Of a DNA stretch of 8,490 nucleotides, positions 1 to 7,072 are shown one piece after another. Origin of the DNA: an uncultured Burkholderiales bacterium (GTDB lineage Bacteria > Pseudomonadota > Gammaproteobacteria > Burkholderiales > Burkholderiaceae_E); the NCBI GenBank assembly GCA_903923345.1, contig CAIXXI010000369.1, positions 1 to 8,490 on the forward strand. The letters are read 5' to 3'. The notes beneath the pieces were generated by a model, which saw only the letters and a program-made list of their open reading frames with translations, did no database searches and was not told the DNA's origin. Positions within the stretch are counted from its first letter, which is position 1. Each line of letters begins with the position of its first letter. A program made the translations under genes and the position numbers.

Positions 1-232
1 GATTGACCACGAAGTTCTCGAGGGTCACAAATCCGGTGGATGCTTTCCGCTTTTCCGCGGCTTTGGCCTCGGCTGCAGCTTCATCAGGTTCACCGCGGCC
101 CAGGAAAAACCAGGCAGCACCGCCGCCGCCCAATGCCAGCACGGCAGCCAATCCGATGATGATCAGCTTCTTCTTGCCGCCTTTGGCCTTGGGCGCGTCG
201 TCTGCGCTCGCTTCCTTTTTCGCGTCACTCAT
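1..232 (-). CDS. fliL: FliL, flagellar basal body-associated protein (partial, N-terminal 77 residues)
   Basis: FliL is a single-pass inner-membrane protein that surrounds or supports the stator units next to the MS ring and affects torque and swarming. The visible part begins MSDAKKEASADDAPKAKG, a charged Lys/Ala/Asp cytoplasmic tail, followed by a hydrophobic segment at about residues 23-44 (LIIIGLAAVLALGGGGAAWF) and an Ala/Glu/Lys-rich periplasmic linker. At about residue 67 it enters the start of the conserved periplasmic domain (TGFVTLENFVVN), where the window ends. The ATG at 232-230 is preceded by GGAG (241-238) at 5-nt spacing, which fixes the start. The gene lies downstream of fliK, the usual place for fliL at the head of a fliLMNOPQR group. 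The C-terminal part lies outside the window, so completeness cannot be judged. Identification rests on tail + membrane helix + linker architecture, the TLENFVVN motif and gene order. Confidence 0.9.
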   Translation of the reverse strand, partial: MSDAKKEASADDAPKAKGGKKKLIIIGLAAVLALGGGGAAWFFLGRGEPDEAAAEAKAAEKRKASTGFVTLENFVVN

Positions 233-307
233 GAATTCTCCGGCTCGAGTGCGCCGGCCTGCAGCGCTTGGATGAACCGATCATAGGAATGATGCGAACC
301 GGACAAA

Positions 308-326
308 GCACCGATAAGACCGGTGC
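308..326 (-). repeat. Hairpin in the fliK-fliL gap
   Basis: A perfect 6-bp inverted repeat (GCACCG at 308-313, CGGTGC at 321-326) encloses a 7-nt loop. Read on the minus strand, the direction of fliK to fliL transcription, the second arm is followed by TTTGTCC. That is a short and interrupted T run, so it is at best a weak intrinsic terminator or attenuator, or an mRNA processing/stabilising hairpin. It lies 21 bases past the fliK stop codon. The gap between fliK and fliL (233-346) is the longest untranslated stretch within the minus-strand cluster. Confidence 0.4.
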
Positions 327-346
327 GGCAGTGCTATTTCAAAGGC

Positions 347-1714
347 TCATGCAAAAAGGTCGATGCGGCCGATGCCGCGATGGCGCATCGGCTGAATGCG
401 ATCTGCTTCGTCTTCGCGGGCGTCCGAGGTTTTGATGCCAGTACTTGACCGCCCTGAAGGGGATGTGCCCGGGCCGCGTTGATCTCCGGAGCGGGCCTGC
501 TGATCGGCATGGCTGCCGACTGCCGCATCACCCATTTTCAGGCCCTGCTCGGACAGCAGCTCTCGCAGCCGCGGTAAAGCCTGCTCGATCGCGGCTCGCG
601 TTTCGACATGGGTGGCCTGAAAGCCGAAATGGGCCGAGTCGCCTTCCAGTGATAAGGCGACACGGATGGGTCCGAGGTCAGGCGGGTTGAGCGTGAGTTC
701 GGCAGTCTGCAGCCCTTGCTTGACCATCCAGCTGATCCGCTCGCCGAATGCATGGCCAAAGCGCGGGTCGGTCACCGGAATCGTCACCGGAAAGTGTGGC
801 GTCGGTGCAGCCGCATTCGGTGCGTCTGCGCCTGCGATCAGGGCTCGCAGGCCACCAGCAAACAGGCTGGGAGCCGGCGAGAGCGACTCGCTCATGCGGT
901 CGGAGCTTCGCTCGTGCGTCGCCTGGGTCGCCGCACGTTCTGATCCGGATCCCGCTTCGATGCGCGTGTTCGAGGCGGGCTGCGACAAGCCCGACTGTTC
1001 GGCAACCGCAGAGGCGGCCGTGCGTCGGCTTGCCTGATCCGGTGTCGCGTTGTGGCGGCTGCCTGGTGCTGGCTGCAAACCGTCGGTGGATGTGTCGCCG
1101 TGGTGGGGCCGTGTCGTGTCGTCAAGTGAGGCTGCTTCGGCGCGGGTGCCTGCATTGGCCAACTGTTCGGCGAGTCCGGGTGGCGCGCAGTCCGCTGCCA
1201 GGTGCACATCACCGGGTGTGTCGCTGGCTGGCAACTGGGTGAGCGCCACGGGAGGCGACGCCAGCTCTTCGGTCTGCGAATCAGTGCGCGCAACCGATGT
1301 CTGCGCAGGGATGCCCGAGTCCTTCGCAGAAGACGTTACCGGCTCGTGCGTTGAGTCGGCTGCATCCGCCGGCACGCCCTGTGTTGACTGGGGTGCTTTG
1401 CTGGCGCTCGCACCGTGGCCGTGGGCCTGACCCCCGGGCGCATGCCGGTGGTGGCCAGGCGCCTTCAGTGGACGATCCTGTGCGGGAGGCGTCTCAGGCG
1501 ATGTCTCGGGCTTGCGATTCCCTTCGCTGGGTTCATCCTGCCCCTCTCGTGCCGATTCGACTGGCGTGGGCGGTCGATCAGGTTCGGGCTGCGCTGTGGC
1601 ACCCGACAAGGCCTGTGCAAACGGCGCAAAGGGTGCGTCCTGAGACGTCGGGGCGCTGGCTGTGCGGCCCCGCACCGGCTGTACGGATTCGATTCGAACC
1701 GAATCAAGGTTCAT
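347..1714 (-). CDS. fliK: FliK, flagellar hook-length control protein
   Basis: FliK is exported through the flagellar type III gate, measures hook length, and then flips FlhB from rod/hook to filament substrates. The 455-residue product has the typical two-part build. Residues 1 to about 300 are a low-complexity, Pro/Ser/Thr/Gln/Ala-rich, probably disordered ruler region. Residues about 307-405 form the conserved C-terminal switch domain, with GERISWMVKQGLQTAELTLN and PPDLGPIRVALSLEGD, the hallmark of the Flg_hook family. A polar tail ends RHRGIGRIDLFA. The ATG overlaps the fliJ stop as ATGA (1714-1711), and a GAGGG lies 6 nt upstream, so coupling to fliJ is likely. A His-rich patch (HHRHAPGGQAHGHG, about residues 88-101) interrupts the ruler region; no role is known to me. 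Length lies within the very variable family range. No frame break is visible. Confidence 0.95.
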   Translation of the reverse strand: MNLDSVRIESVQPVRGRTASAPTSQDAPFAPFAQALSGATAQPEPDRPPTPVESAREGQDEPSEGNRKPETSPETPPAQDRPLKAPGHHRHAPGGQAHGHGASASKAPQSTQGVPADAADSTHEPVTSSAKDSGIPAQTSVARTDSQTEELASPPVALTQLPASDTPGDVHLAADCAPPGLAEQLANAGTRAEAASLDDTTRPHHGDTSTDGLQPAPGSRHNATPDQASRRTAASAVAEQSGLSQPASNTRIEAGSGSERAATQATHERSSDRMSESLSPAPSLFAGGLRALIAGADAPNAAAPTPHFPVTIPVTDPRFGHAFGERISWMVKQGLQTAELTLNPPDLGPIRVALSLEGDSAHFGFQATHVETRAAIEQALPRLRELLSEQGLKMGDAAVGSHADQQARSGDQRGPGTSPSGRSSTGIKTSDAREDEADRIQPMRHRGIGRIDLFA

Positions 1715-2166
1715 GGTGTGCCCTCATCAGCTTTGCGTCTGGCCATTTGATCGCTTGCAAACGCATCCATCGTGCGTTGGTCACGGCGCCCCTGCTTGAG
1801 GGATTCCCTGAGGGCACGGCGCTCGGCGAGTGCCTCGAATGCTTTGAGCCTGCGTTGCGTTTCGCGAAGTTCCGCCTGGCGTTGATCAGCGAGTTGTCCG
1901 CTGCGCTCGTGTTGACCGGTCTGCTGGCTGATCGCGCTGATCAGCCGGGCATCGAATTGCCCGGCGATGCGCAACTGCTCAGTGCCGACGGCCTGCCCGG
2001 AGCGGACCGGCCCGCGTTCGAGCGATTGCTCGCGGTATTCGGTGAGCGTGTTCAAGGTATTGGCGGCGGTCTCGACGTCCCGGCGCGCCTGTGTTGCGAC
2101 CTTGACTGCATCATCGCGCGCAGACCTGGCCCGTTCGATCAGCAGGGCGAGCAGCTTGGGATCCAT
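1711..2166 (-). CDS. fliJ: FliJ, flagellar export ATPase stalk / chaperone-escort protein
   Basis: FliJ is a soluble coiled-coil protein that inserts into the FliI hexamer like the gamma stalk of F-type ATPases, links it to FlhA and recycles export chaperones. The 151-residue product is almost wholly charged and predicted helical, with alternating Arg/Glu/Gln/Ala and heptad-like hydrophobics. It begins MDPKLLALLIERARSARDDA and has a long second helix (QRQAELRETQRRLKAFEAL). No membrane segment or signal peptide is seen. Sequence conservation in this family is poor, so the call leans on length (about 150 residues), coiled-coil character and position between fliI and fliK. The start ATG is preceded by AAGGA about 9 nt upstream, within the 16-base gap after fliI. 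Its stop overlaps the fliK start (ATGA). Confidence 0.9.
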   Translation of the reverse strand: MDPKLLALLIERARSARDDAVKVATQARRDVETAANTLNTLTEYREQSLERGPVRSGQAVGTEQLRIAGQFDARLISAISQQTGQHERSGQLADQRQAELRETQRRLKAFEALAERRALRESLKQGRRDQRTMDAFASDQMARRKADEGTP

Positions 2167-2182
2167 CTCTGTTCATCCTTCT

Positions 2183-3655
2183 TCAGGCGGCCTGGCGGCG
2201 GGCAGCCGCTGTCACCGTGTCGGTCTCACCGAGGGTCGGTGCGATCAGGGCTTCGAGCGCGCGGCGACTGCTCTCGAAATCAGCGCCTTCGGCCATGCCC
2301 TGCTGCAGCAGGGCTGAAATGCGCGGCATGAGTGCGATCGCCTGATCGGTCTGCGGGTCACTGCCGTGCAGGTAGGCGCCGACCGAGATCAGGTCGCGGC
2401 TGCGCCGATAGCGTGACCACAGAGCCTTGAGGCGTCGGGCAAACCGCAGTTGATCGGCGTCGGTCACCTGATGCATGACCCGCGAGATGGATTGTTCGAT
2501 ATCGATCGCCGGGTAATGGCCTTCCTCGGCCAGTGATCGATCGAGCACCAGATGCCCGTCGAGAATGGCGCGGGCTGCATCGGCGATCGGGTCCTGTTGG
2601 TCATCGCCTTCGGTCAGCACGGTGTAGAAGCCGGTGATCGAGCCGCCGCCCGGTTTGCCGTTGCCGGCGCGCTCAACCAGATGCGGTAGGCGCGCGAACA
2701 CCGACGGCGGATAGCCCTTGGTGGCGGGCGGCTCGCCGATGGCCAATGCGACTTCACGGGCCGCCATGGCATAGCGGGTCAGTGAATCCATCAGCAGCAG
2801 CACATTGCGGCCCTGGTCGCGGAAATGCTCGGCGATCGAGGTGGCATAGACAGCGCCTTGCATGCGCAGCACCGGCGAGCAGTCGGCAGGCGCAGCCACC
2901 ACCACCGCTCGGGCCAGACCCGCTTCGCCCAGGATGTCCTCGATGAATTCCTTCACCTCTCGGCCCCGCTCGCCAATCAATCCGACGACGGTCACGTCGG
3001 CTGCGGTGTAGCGGGCCATCATGCCCAGCAGGACGCTCTTGCCCACGCCTGATCCGGCGAACAGTCCCAGGCGTTGGCCTCGTCCCACGGTCAGCAGCGC
3101 ATTGATTGCACGCACGCCGGTGTCCAGGGGCTGACGGACCGGGTCGCGATCCATGGCATTGAGGGGACGGCGCATGACCGGGCGTCGCTCGGCCTCACGC
3201 AAGGGTCCCAGCCCATCCATGGGCTGACCCAGGGCATCAACCACCCGCCCCAGCAAGGCTTCGCCATTGGGCAGCCAGCGGGAGCGGTCCTCGGCGCGCC
3301 GCCACGGGTGGCTCGGTCGAATCAGACTCGGACCGGGCACCGGTTCATCGATGGCCACCACCTGTGCACCGGGGCTCAGTCCGGCGGTCTCCGTCAATGG
3401 CATGAGGAAGATGCGGTCGTCTGAGAAGCCGACCACTTCGGCCTCGACGCGAGGTCCCTCGTCCGGGCCGATCGCACAGACTGATCCGACCGGCAGGCGC
3501 AGCCCGCTGGCCTCCATCACCAGCCCGGCCACTCGGGTGAGTCGTCCATGGACTCTCTGACGCGAGCCGGTGACAACCTGGGTGCGAAGTTCACCGAACA
3601 TCCGTTGCCAGTCGGCATCGGTTGCCAGTCGAGGCGCTGCGTTCCCCGGTCTCAT
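2183..3655 (-). CDS. fliI: FliI, flagellum-specific export ATPase
   Basis: FliI is the ATPase of the flagellar type III export apparatus. It forms a hexamer below the FlhA/FlhB gate, is regulated by FliH and activated by FliJ. The 490-residue protein has the F1-beta-like core. Walker A is GSGVGKS (201-207, Lys206), the catalytic Glu is in GLIGERGREV (Glu229), and Walker B is NVLLLMDSLTRYA (Asp290). The strongly conserved block AIGEPPATKGYPPSVFARLP (305-324) follows. A beta-barrel N-domain precedes the core and an all-helical C-domain follows, ending at ARRQAA. It is some 30 residues longer than the 457-residue E. coli protein, mostly at the two ends. The start ATG overlaps the fliH stop (ATGA at 3655-3652), with GGTGG a few bases upstream. 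A later in-frame Met19 is possible but lacks this coupling. All active-site residues are present. Confidence 0.97.
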   Translation of the reverse strand: MRPGNAAPRLATDADWQRMFGELRTQVVTGSRQRVHGRLTRVAGLVMEASGLRLPVGSVCAIGPDEGPRVEAEVVGFSDDRIFLMPLTETAGLSPGAQVVAIDEPVPGPSLIRPSHPWRRAEDRSRWLPNGEALLGRVVDALGQPMDGLGPLREAERRPVMRRPLNAMDRDPVRQPLDTGVRAINALLTVGRGQRLGLFAGSGVGKSVLLGMMARYTAADVTVVGLIGERGREVKEFIEDILGEAGLARAVVVAAPADCSPVLRMQGAVYATSIAEHFRDQGRNVLLLMDSLTRYAMAAREVALAIGEPPATKGYPPSVFARLPHLVERAGNGKPGGGSITGFYTVLTEGDDQQDPIADAARAILDGHLVLDRSLAEEGHYPAIDIEQSISRVMHQVTDADQLRFARRLKALWSRYRRSRDLISVGAYLHGSDPQTDQAIALMPRISALLQQGMAEGADFESSRRALEALIAPTLGETDTVTAAARRQAA

Positions 3656-4317
3656 GCATCCACCCAGGTGTCGCTGCGACCGAGTGCGGCGAGCGCATAG
3701 TGCCAGCGGGTCTGCAGGCTAGCGTCGACACTGGCGCGGGGGGTATCGACCCGGCATCCGCCGCGGTTCACCGTTGGGTCGGGCACCAGATGGGCACCCC
3801 GCGAGGCCAGCATCGGCGCAAGGTGTTCGCCCATCAATGACGCGTCATAGGGGTTGAGCCTCACGGTCGGGCGAGCCTGTTCGTCGACGATGGCCTCCAG
3901 GGCTTGCCGCACGGCGGGGCTGATCAGATCGGCATCGATTCGAATCGCTGCACCGGTCGCACTGCGGGCGATTTCGACGGCCAGTTCAATGACCGAGTCC
4001 GCCACCGATTGCTGCAAGGTGGCGAGCTGATCGGTCAGTGCTGCGATCAACGCATCGGCTCGCTGGGCAAACTCCAGGTGCTGTGCACGCACTGCGTCGG
4101 CGGTCATTTGCTGGGCATGGTGCAGCCCCTTTTCGAATCCCTCGCGCAAGCCGTCTTCGAATCCGGGTTCGGGCGTTGGGTTCGCGGATTCAGCCTGCTT
4201 TGATGGGGCATGCCCTTTGCGATCCGGATGCAGCCCGCCAAGCGGCCCTGGCTTCCAGGGCGCCGCGGTAGCCAGGTCTTCGGCAAAGACAATACGGCTA
4301 GACGAAGGCGTCTTCAC
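3652..4317 (-). CDS. fliH: FliH, flagellar export ATPase regulator (GTG start)
   Basis: FliH dimers bind the FliI N-terminus, restrain its ATPase and dock it to the C-ring through FliN. The 221-residue product has a short N-terminal segment (SSSRIVFAEDLATAAPW), a Pro-rich linker, and the family's glycine-repeat helix with Gly at 52, 56, 60 and 64 (GFEDGLREGFEKG). A long helix follows, then a V-ATPase E-subunit-like C-domain with the typical GGCRVDTPRASVDASLQTRW (187-206). I choose GTG at 4317-4315 as the start because a GGAGG (4327-4323) sits 5 nt upstream and because family members begin shortly before the RIVxAEDL segment. The frame stays open upstream to an ATG at 4398, but that would add 27 residues without family character and overlap fliG by 101 bases. 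With the GTG start the overlap with fliG is 20 bases. It shares an ATGA junction with fliI. Confidence 0.93.
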   Translation of the reverse strand: MKTPSSSRIVFAEDLATAAPWKPGPLGGLHPDRKGHAPSKQAESANPTPEPGFEDGLREGFEKGLHHAQQMTADAVRAQHLEFAQRADALIAALTDQLATLQQSVADSVIELAVEIARSATGAAIRIDADLISPAVRQALEAIVDEQARPTVRLNPYDASLMGEHLAPMLASRGAHLVPDPTVNRGGCRVDTPRASVDASLQTRWHYALAALGRSDTWVDA

Positions 4318-5293
4318 TGCCGCCTCCAATTGAGATCTCGCCTGCATCGGCGAGTTTGCGAACGATGCGCAGGACGTCGCGCTGTTGAGCCTCGACATCG
4401 GCCACCCGCACCGGGCCGCGCGACTCCAGGTCTTCCTTGAGACCCTCTGCGGCCCGCTGCGACATGTTGCGCAGAATCTTGTCGCGCACCTCTGCGGAGG
4501 ATCCCTTCAGTGCAATCACCAGCCCGTCGGTCGCAACTTCTTTCAGCACCGTTTGGATGGCCCGGTCGTCCAGCCGGATGACATCCTCGAAGGTGAACAT
4601 CTGATCCTGGATTGCCTGTGCGAGGTTCTCGTCGGATTCGCGCACCGAATCAAGCAGCTCGCCTTCGAGCTTGGTGCCCACGCCATTGAGGATTTCGGCT
4701 GCGACCTTGGTGCCGCCCAGCGCGGCCTTCTTCAGTTTGTCGGCACCGGCCAGGACATGTGACAGCACATCGTTGAGTTCAGACAGTGCGTTGGGTTGAA
4801 TGCTGTCCAGGGTTGCGATGCGAAGCACCACTTCGCTGCGCGCCCGCGGCGCCAGTTTGGCCAGGATCTCCCCGGCATGGTCGCGCTCCAGGTGAACCAG
4901 GATCGAAGCGATGATCTGCGGATGCTCATTGCGCACCAGCTCGGCCACCGATTCAGCGTCCATCCACTTGAGGCCCTCGATGCCGCTGGTGTCGCTGCCC
5001 TGCAGGATGCGATTGATCAGCAGACCGGCCCGTTCCTCGCCGAGGGCCTTGCGCAGCACTGACTTGACGTACTCGTCGTTGTCGGCCACCAGCGAGCGGT
5101 TGTTGCCGGCTTCAGCCTTGAAGCGCTCGAGCACTTCGCCGACCTTGTCGCGCGGGACCGTGCGAATGCGGGTCATGGCCTCACCGATACGGTGAACCTC
5201 CTTGGGCGACAGGTGCTTGAACACCTCTGCCGCCAGTTCTTCGCCCAGCGTCAGCAGCAGGATTGCGCTTTGCTCGAGGCCCTGATCGTCCAT
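4298..5293 (-). CDS. fliG: FliG, flagellar motor switch / rotor torque protein
   Basis: FliG polymerises on the cytoplasmic face of FliF, contacts FliM, and carries the charged ridge that meets MotA to produce torque. The 331-residue product has the usual three domains. The N-domain begins MDDQGLEQSAILLLTLGEE, the middle domain carries the FliM-binding EHPQ motif (123-126), and the linker MFTF lies at 232-235. The C-domain carries the torque residues Lys263, Arg280, Glu287, Asp288 and Arg296, matching E. coli K264, R281, D288, D289 and R297 with a one-residue offset. The terminus AGEISIGGGSEDAFV is typical of betaproteobacterial FliG (recalled, not searched). It starts 46 bp after fliF. Only a weak purine stretch (GAGA) precedes the ATG, so translation may depend on coupling with fliF. 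The last 20 bases overlap fliH. Confidence 0.97.
   Translation of the reverse strand: MDDQGLEQSAILLLTLGEELAAEVFKHLSPKEVHRIGEAMTRIRTVPRDKVGEVLERFKAEAGNNRSLVADNDEYVKSVLRKALGEERAGLLINRILQGSDTSGIEGLKWMDAESVAELVRNEHPQIIASILVHLERDHAGEILAKLAPRARSEVVLRIATLDSIQPNALSELNDVLSHVLAGADKLKKAALGGTKVAAEILNGVGTKLEGELLDSVRESDENLAQAIQDQMFTFEDVIRLDDRAIQTVLKEVATDGLVIALKGSSAEVRDKILRNMSQRAAEGLKEDLESRGPVRVADVEAQQRDVLRIVRKLADAGEISIGGGSEDAFV
4318..4327 (-). promoter_or_regulatory. Ribosome binding site for fliH, inside fliG
   Basis: GGAGG on the minus strand (4327-4323) is followed by five bases (CGGCA) and then GTG at 4317. The same bases encode Gly codons in the GGGSEDAFV tail of FliG, so the coding sequence of fliG carries the Shine-Dalgarno element of fliH. 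This site decides the fliH start and suggests translational coupling between the two genes. Confidence 0.75.
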
Positions 5294-5339
5294 CGGTCGG
5301 TCTCGTCAGAATGGAGTGAGTGCTTCTTGGGGTTGTTCG

Positions 5340-6971
5340 TCAGGCGTTGACCCAACCGCGAACCACATTGGCGACGGTGGCCGGATTTTCACGGGCCAGT
5401 CGAATGAGGTCTTCCTGAGGGCCGCCCGGGATGGACACCGACGAGGGCGCAGGCAAGGCGACATCATTGGCGACCACCGTGGTGCCGCCGGTGCGAACCG
5501 GCTCTGTCACCGGCGGCTTGCGCAGCGCCGGCCGAATCATCCCGAAGATCACCATCAGCCCAAGCACCACCAGGCCCAGCTGGCCGCCAATGCTGCGTGC
5601 CATTGAAAGGATGGTGGGGTCTTTCCAGAGCGGCACCGCTTCGGGCTTGGGCAGGTCTTCGAGGGTAAATGGCGCATTGACCACGTTCAGGGCATCGCCG
5701 CGATCCTTGTTGAAGCCGATGGCTTCACGGACCAGCGACTGGATCTGTTCGATTTCCTTGGCATCGAGTGCGGTCTGGATCGCCTTGCCGTCTTCGCCGA
5801 CGACCCTCCGGTGATTGACCACGACCGCTGCCGTCAGTCGCTTGACGTTGCCTGCCGCGTTGCGGGTGACCCGCACGGTCTTGTCGACCTCGTAATTCGT
5901 GGTCGCGTCGCGTCGCGAGTCCTTGCCGCCCGCAGCACCTGCCGCCGCGCCGGCACTCATGGCTTGCGGTGCGCCATTGACCGGCGAGGTCGGCGTGGCC
6001 GGCGGCTGGTTGGACATCGCGCCGGGCACGCCCTGCGCAGCAGCGCCGTTGCTGCCACCGGCCTCAGAGACCTGCTGGCTGCGCACGGCAGCCGGCTCAT
6101 TGCCCTGATTAGGCCGGTACTGCTCTGCGGTCGATTCGGACAGGGTGAAGTCGACATCGGCATTGACCTGGGCCTTGACGTTGCCCCGACCGACGATCGG
6201 CTCGACGATCTCCAGAATGCGAGCGATATAGGACTGTTCCATGGCCCGCAGGTACTGGAGCTGGTTGGAATCCAGGCCGCCCTGACTGCCGCCCTCTGCC
6301 GGGCCCGAGAGCAGTGCGCCGGTCTGATCGATGACACTGACCTGCTTGGTGGCCAGTTCCGGCACGGACGAAGCCACCAGGTGGACGATGCCTGCGATCT
6401 GGCTGCGCTCCAGCAGGCGTCCGGGGTGCACGGTCAGCAGCACCGAGGCGGACGGCTTTTGCTGCTCTCTGAAAAATCCGTTCGATGCGGGCAGGGCCAG
6501 ATGCACGCGCGCGGACGATACCGCGGCCAGCGCCATGATTGAGCGGGCCAGTTCGCCTTCGAGTCCGCGCTGGTAATTGAGTCGTTCCTGGAACTGGGTC
6601 GTGCCGAATTTCTGGCCCTCCATCAGCTCGAAGCCGACGGTCCCGCCTTTTGGAAGCCCTTGCGAGGCCAGCCGCAGTCGCACGTCGTGAACCTTGTCGG
6701 CTGGCACCATGATGACGCCACCTGCCTCGGTGAAGGTGTAAGGCACGTTCATCTGGGTGAGTGCTGCAACCACCGCACCGCCGTCGCGATCCGACAGGTT
6801 GGAGAACAGCACCTTGTGATCAGGTGTGCGCGACCAGATCGCCGCAACGACGACCAGTGCAATGAGCGCAGCTGCGCCGCCGATCATCATCAGCTTCTTG
6901 TTCATCGGCAGTGCGCCGAAGGTGGTTCTCGGAGCAGGCAACGCAGGCGGGCTGAGGGCTGTGGTGTCCAT
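5340..6971 (-). CDS. fliF: FliF, flagellar MS-ring protein
   Basis: FliF forms the MS ring in the inner membrane, the first structure of the basal body, housing the export gate and anchoring FliG. From the ATG at 6971-6969 the protein has 543 residues. A first membrane helix lies at about 27-46 (LMMIGGAAALIALVVVAAIW), followed by the ring-building domains with ASQGLPKGGTVGFELMEGQ, QFQERLNYQRGLEGELARSI, SARVHLALP and KPSASVLLTVHPGR. A Gly/Ala/Pro/Asn-rich periplasmic stretch at about 300-370 precedes a second membrane helix at about 461-480 (IGGQLGLVVLGLMVIFGMI). The C-terminal FliG-binding tail ends ENPATVANVVRGWVNA. The frame extends upstream to a GTG at 7019, but those 16 residues look unlike FliF. 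A GGA lies 5 nt before the chosen ATG. An in-frame ATG at 6905 (MNKKLMM) is a third candidate start. It is the first gene of the minus-strand operon. Confidence 0.96.
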   Translation of the reverse strand: MDTTALSPPALPAPRTTFGALPMNKKLMMIGGAAALIALVVVAAIWSRTPDHKVLFSNLSDRDGGAVVAALTQMNVPYTFTEAGGVIMVPADKVHDVRLRLASQGLPKGGTVGFELMEGQKFGTTQFQERLNYQRGLEGELARSIMALAAVSSARVHLALPASNGFFREQQKPSASVLLTVHPGRLLERSQIAGIVHLVASSVPELATKQVSVIDQTGALLSGPAEGGSQGGLDSNQLQYLRAMEQSYIARILEIVEPIVGRGNVKAQVNADVDFTLSESTAEQYRPNQGNEPAAVRSQQVSEAGGSNGAAAQGVPGAMSNQPPATPTSPVNGAPQAMSAGAAAGAAGGKDSRRDATTNYEVDKTVRVTRNAAGNVKRLTAAVVVNHRRVVGEDGKAIQTALDAKEIEQIQSLVREAIGFNKDRGDALNVVNAPFTLEDLPKPEAVPLWKDPTILSMARSIGGQLGLVVLGLMVIFGMIRPALRKPPVTEPVRTGGTTVVANDVALPAPSSVSIPGGPQEDLIRLARENPATVANVVRGWVNA

Positions 6972-6983
6972 AAGGATCCGTCG

Positions 6984-6998
6984 GCAAGATGGGGGCCA
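6984..6998 (-). promoter_or_regulatory. Possible sigma-54-type promoter upstream of fliF
   Basis: On the minus strand TGGCCCCCATCTTGC matches the sigma-54 -24/-12 pattern TGGCAC-N5-TTGC with one mismatch and correct GG-to-GC spacing (12). The predicted start, 12 bases downstream of the -12 C, is base 6972, directly against the fliF ATG at 6971. That would leave no leader or imply a start at the internal ATG 6905. The match is good but the placement is awkward, and enteric-like and many betaproteobacterial flagellar systems use FlhDC and sigma-70 here instead. Treat as a candidate. Confidence 0.35.
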
Positions 6999-7029
6999 TT
7001 CTCGGCTGGCGTCGGTCACGCTTGAGCCC

Positions 7030-7057
7030 GAAAAGCGCGGCCGGATTGCCGGTATTC
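7030..7057. promoter_or_regulatory. Imperfect dyad in the fliE-fliF divergent region (possible FlhDC-type site)
   Basis: GAAAAGCG (7030-7037), 12 bases, then CGGTATTC (7050-7057) form an imperfect inverted repeat (6 of 8 positions). Each arm agrees at 6 of 8 positions with the FlhDC half-site pattern AAATARCG / CGYTATTT as I remember it, and the 12-base spacer is in the family's 10-12 range. The flanking outer elements of an FlhDC box are poor. The dyad centre lies about midway between the fliF and fliE start codons (72 and 82 bp away), as expected for a shared activator site. Confidence 0.3.
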
Positions 7058-7072
7058 AGTCTTTAGCCGCGC
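7035..7072. repeat. GC-rich inverted repeat between fliE and fliF
   Basis: GCGCGGC (7035-7041) and GCCGCGC (7066-7072) are perfect 7-bp inverted arms separated by 24 bases that include CCGG-ATTG-CCGG. It overlaps the imperfect dyad at 7030-7057. It could form a stem in either transcript or be a protein site; in GC-rich DNA a 7-bp match can also occur by chance. Confidence 0.35.

Noticed and set aside
1297..2331. A 344-codon open frame on the plus strand opposite fliK, fliJ and the end of fliI
   Set aside because: It runs antisense across three well-supported genes, has no recognisable domain and is the kind of long shadow frame common in GC-rich DNA.
5811..6542. A 243-codon plus-strand open frame opposite fliF
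   Set aside because: Arg/Leu/His-rich composition without motifs, wholly inside a clear fliF coding region; a shadow frame.
6972..7019. N-terminal extension of FliF to the GTG at 7019
   Set aside because: The 16 added residues (TDASREWPPSCRRIL) lack FliF character and cover the candidate promoter elements; ATG 6971 is preferred.
7007..7022. Plus-strand sigma-54-like site TGGCGTCGGTCACGC before fliE
   Set aside because: Only the GG and GC positions fit; the rest of both elements is poor and the site is over 100 bp from the fliE ATG.
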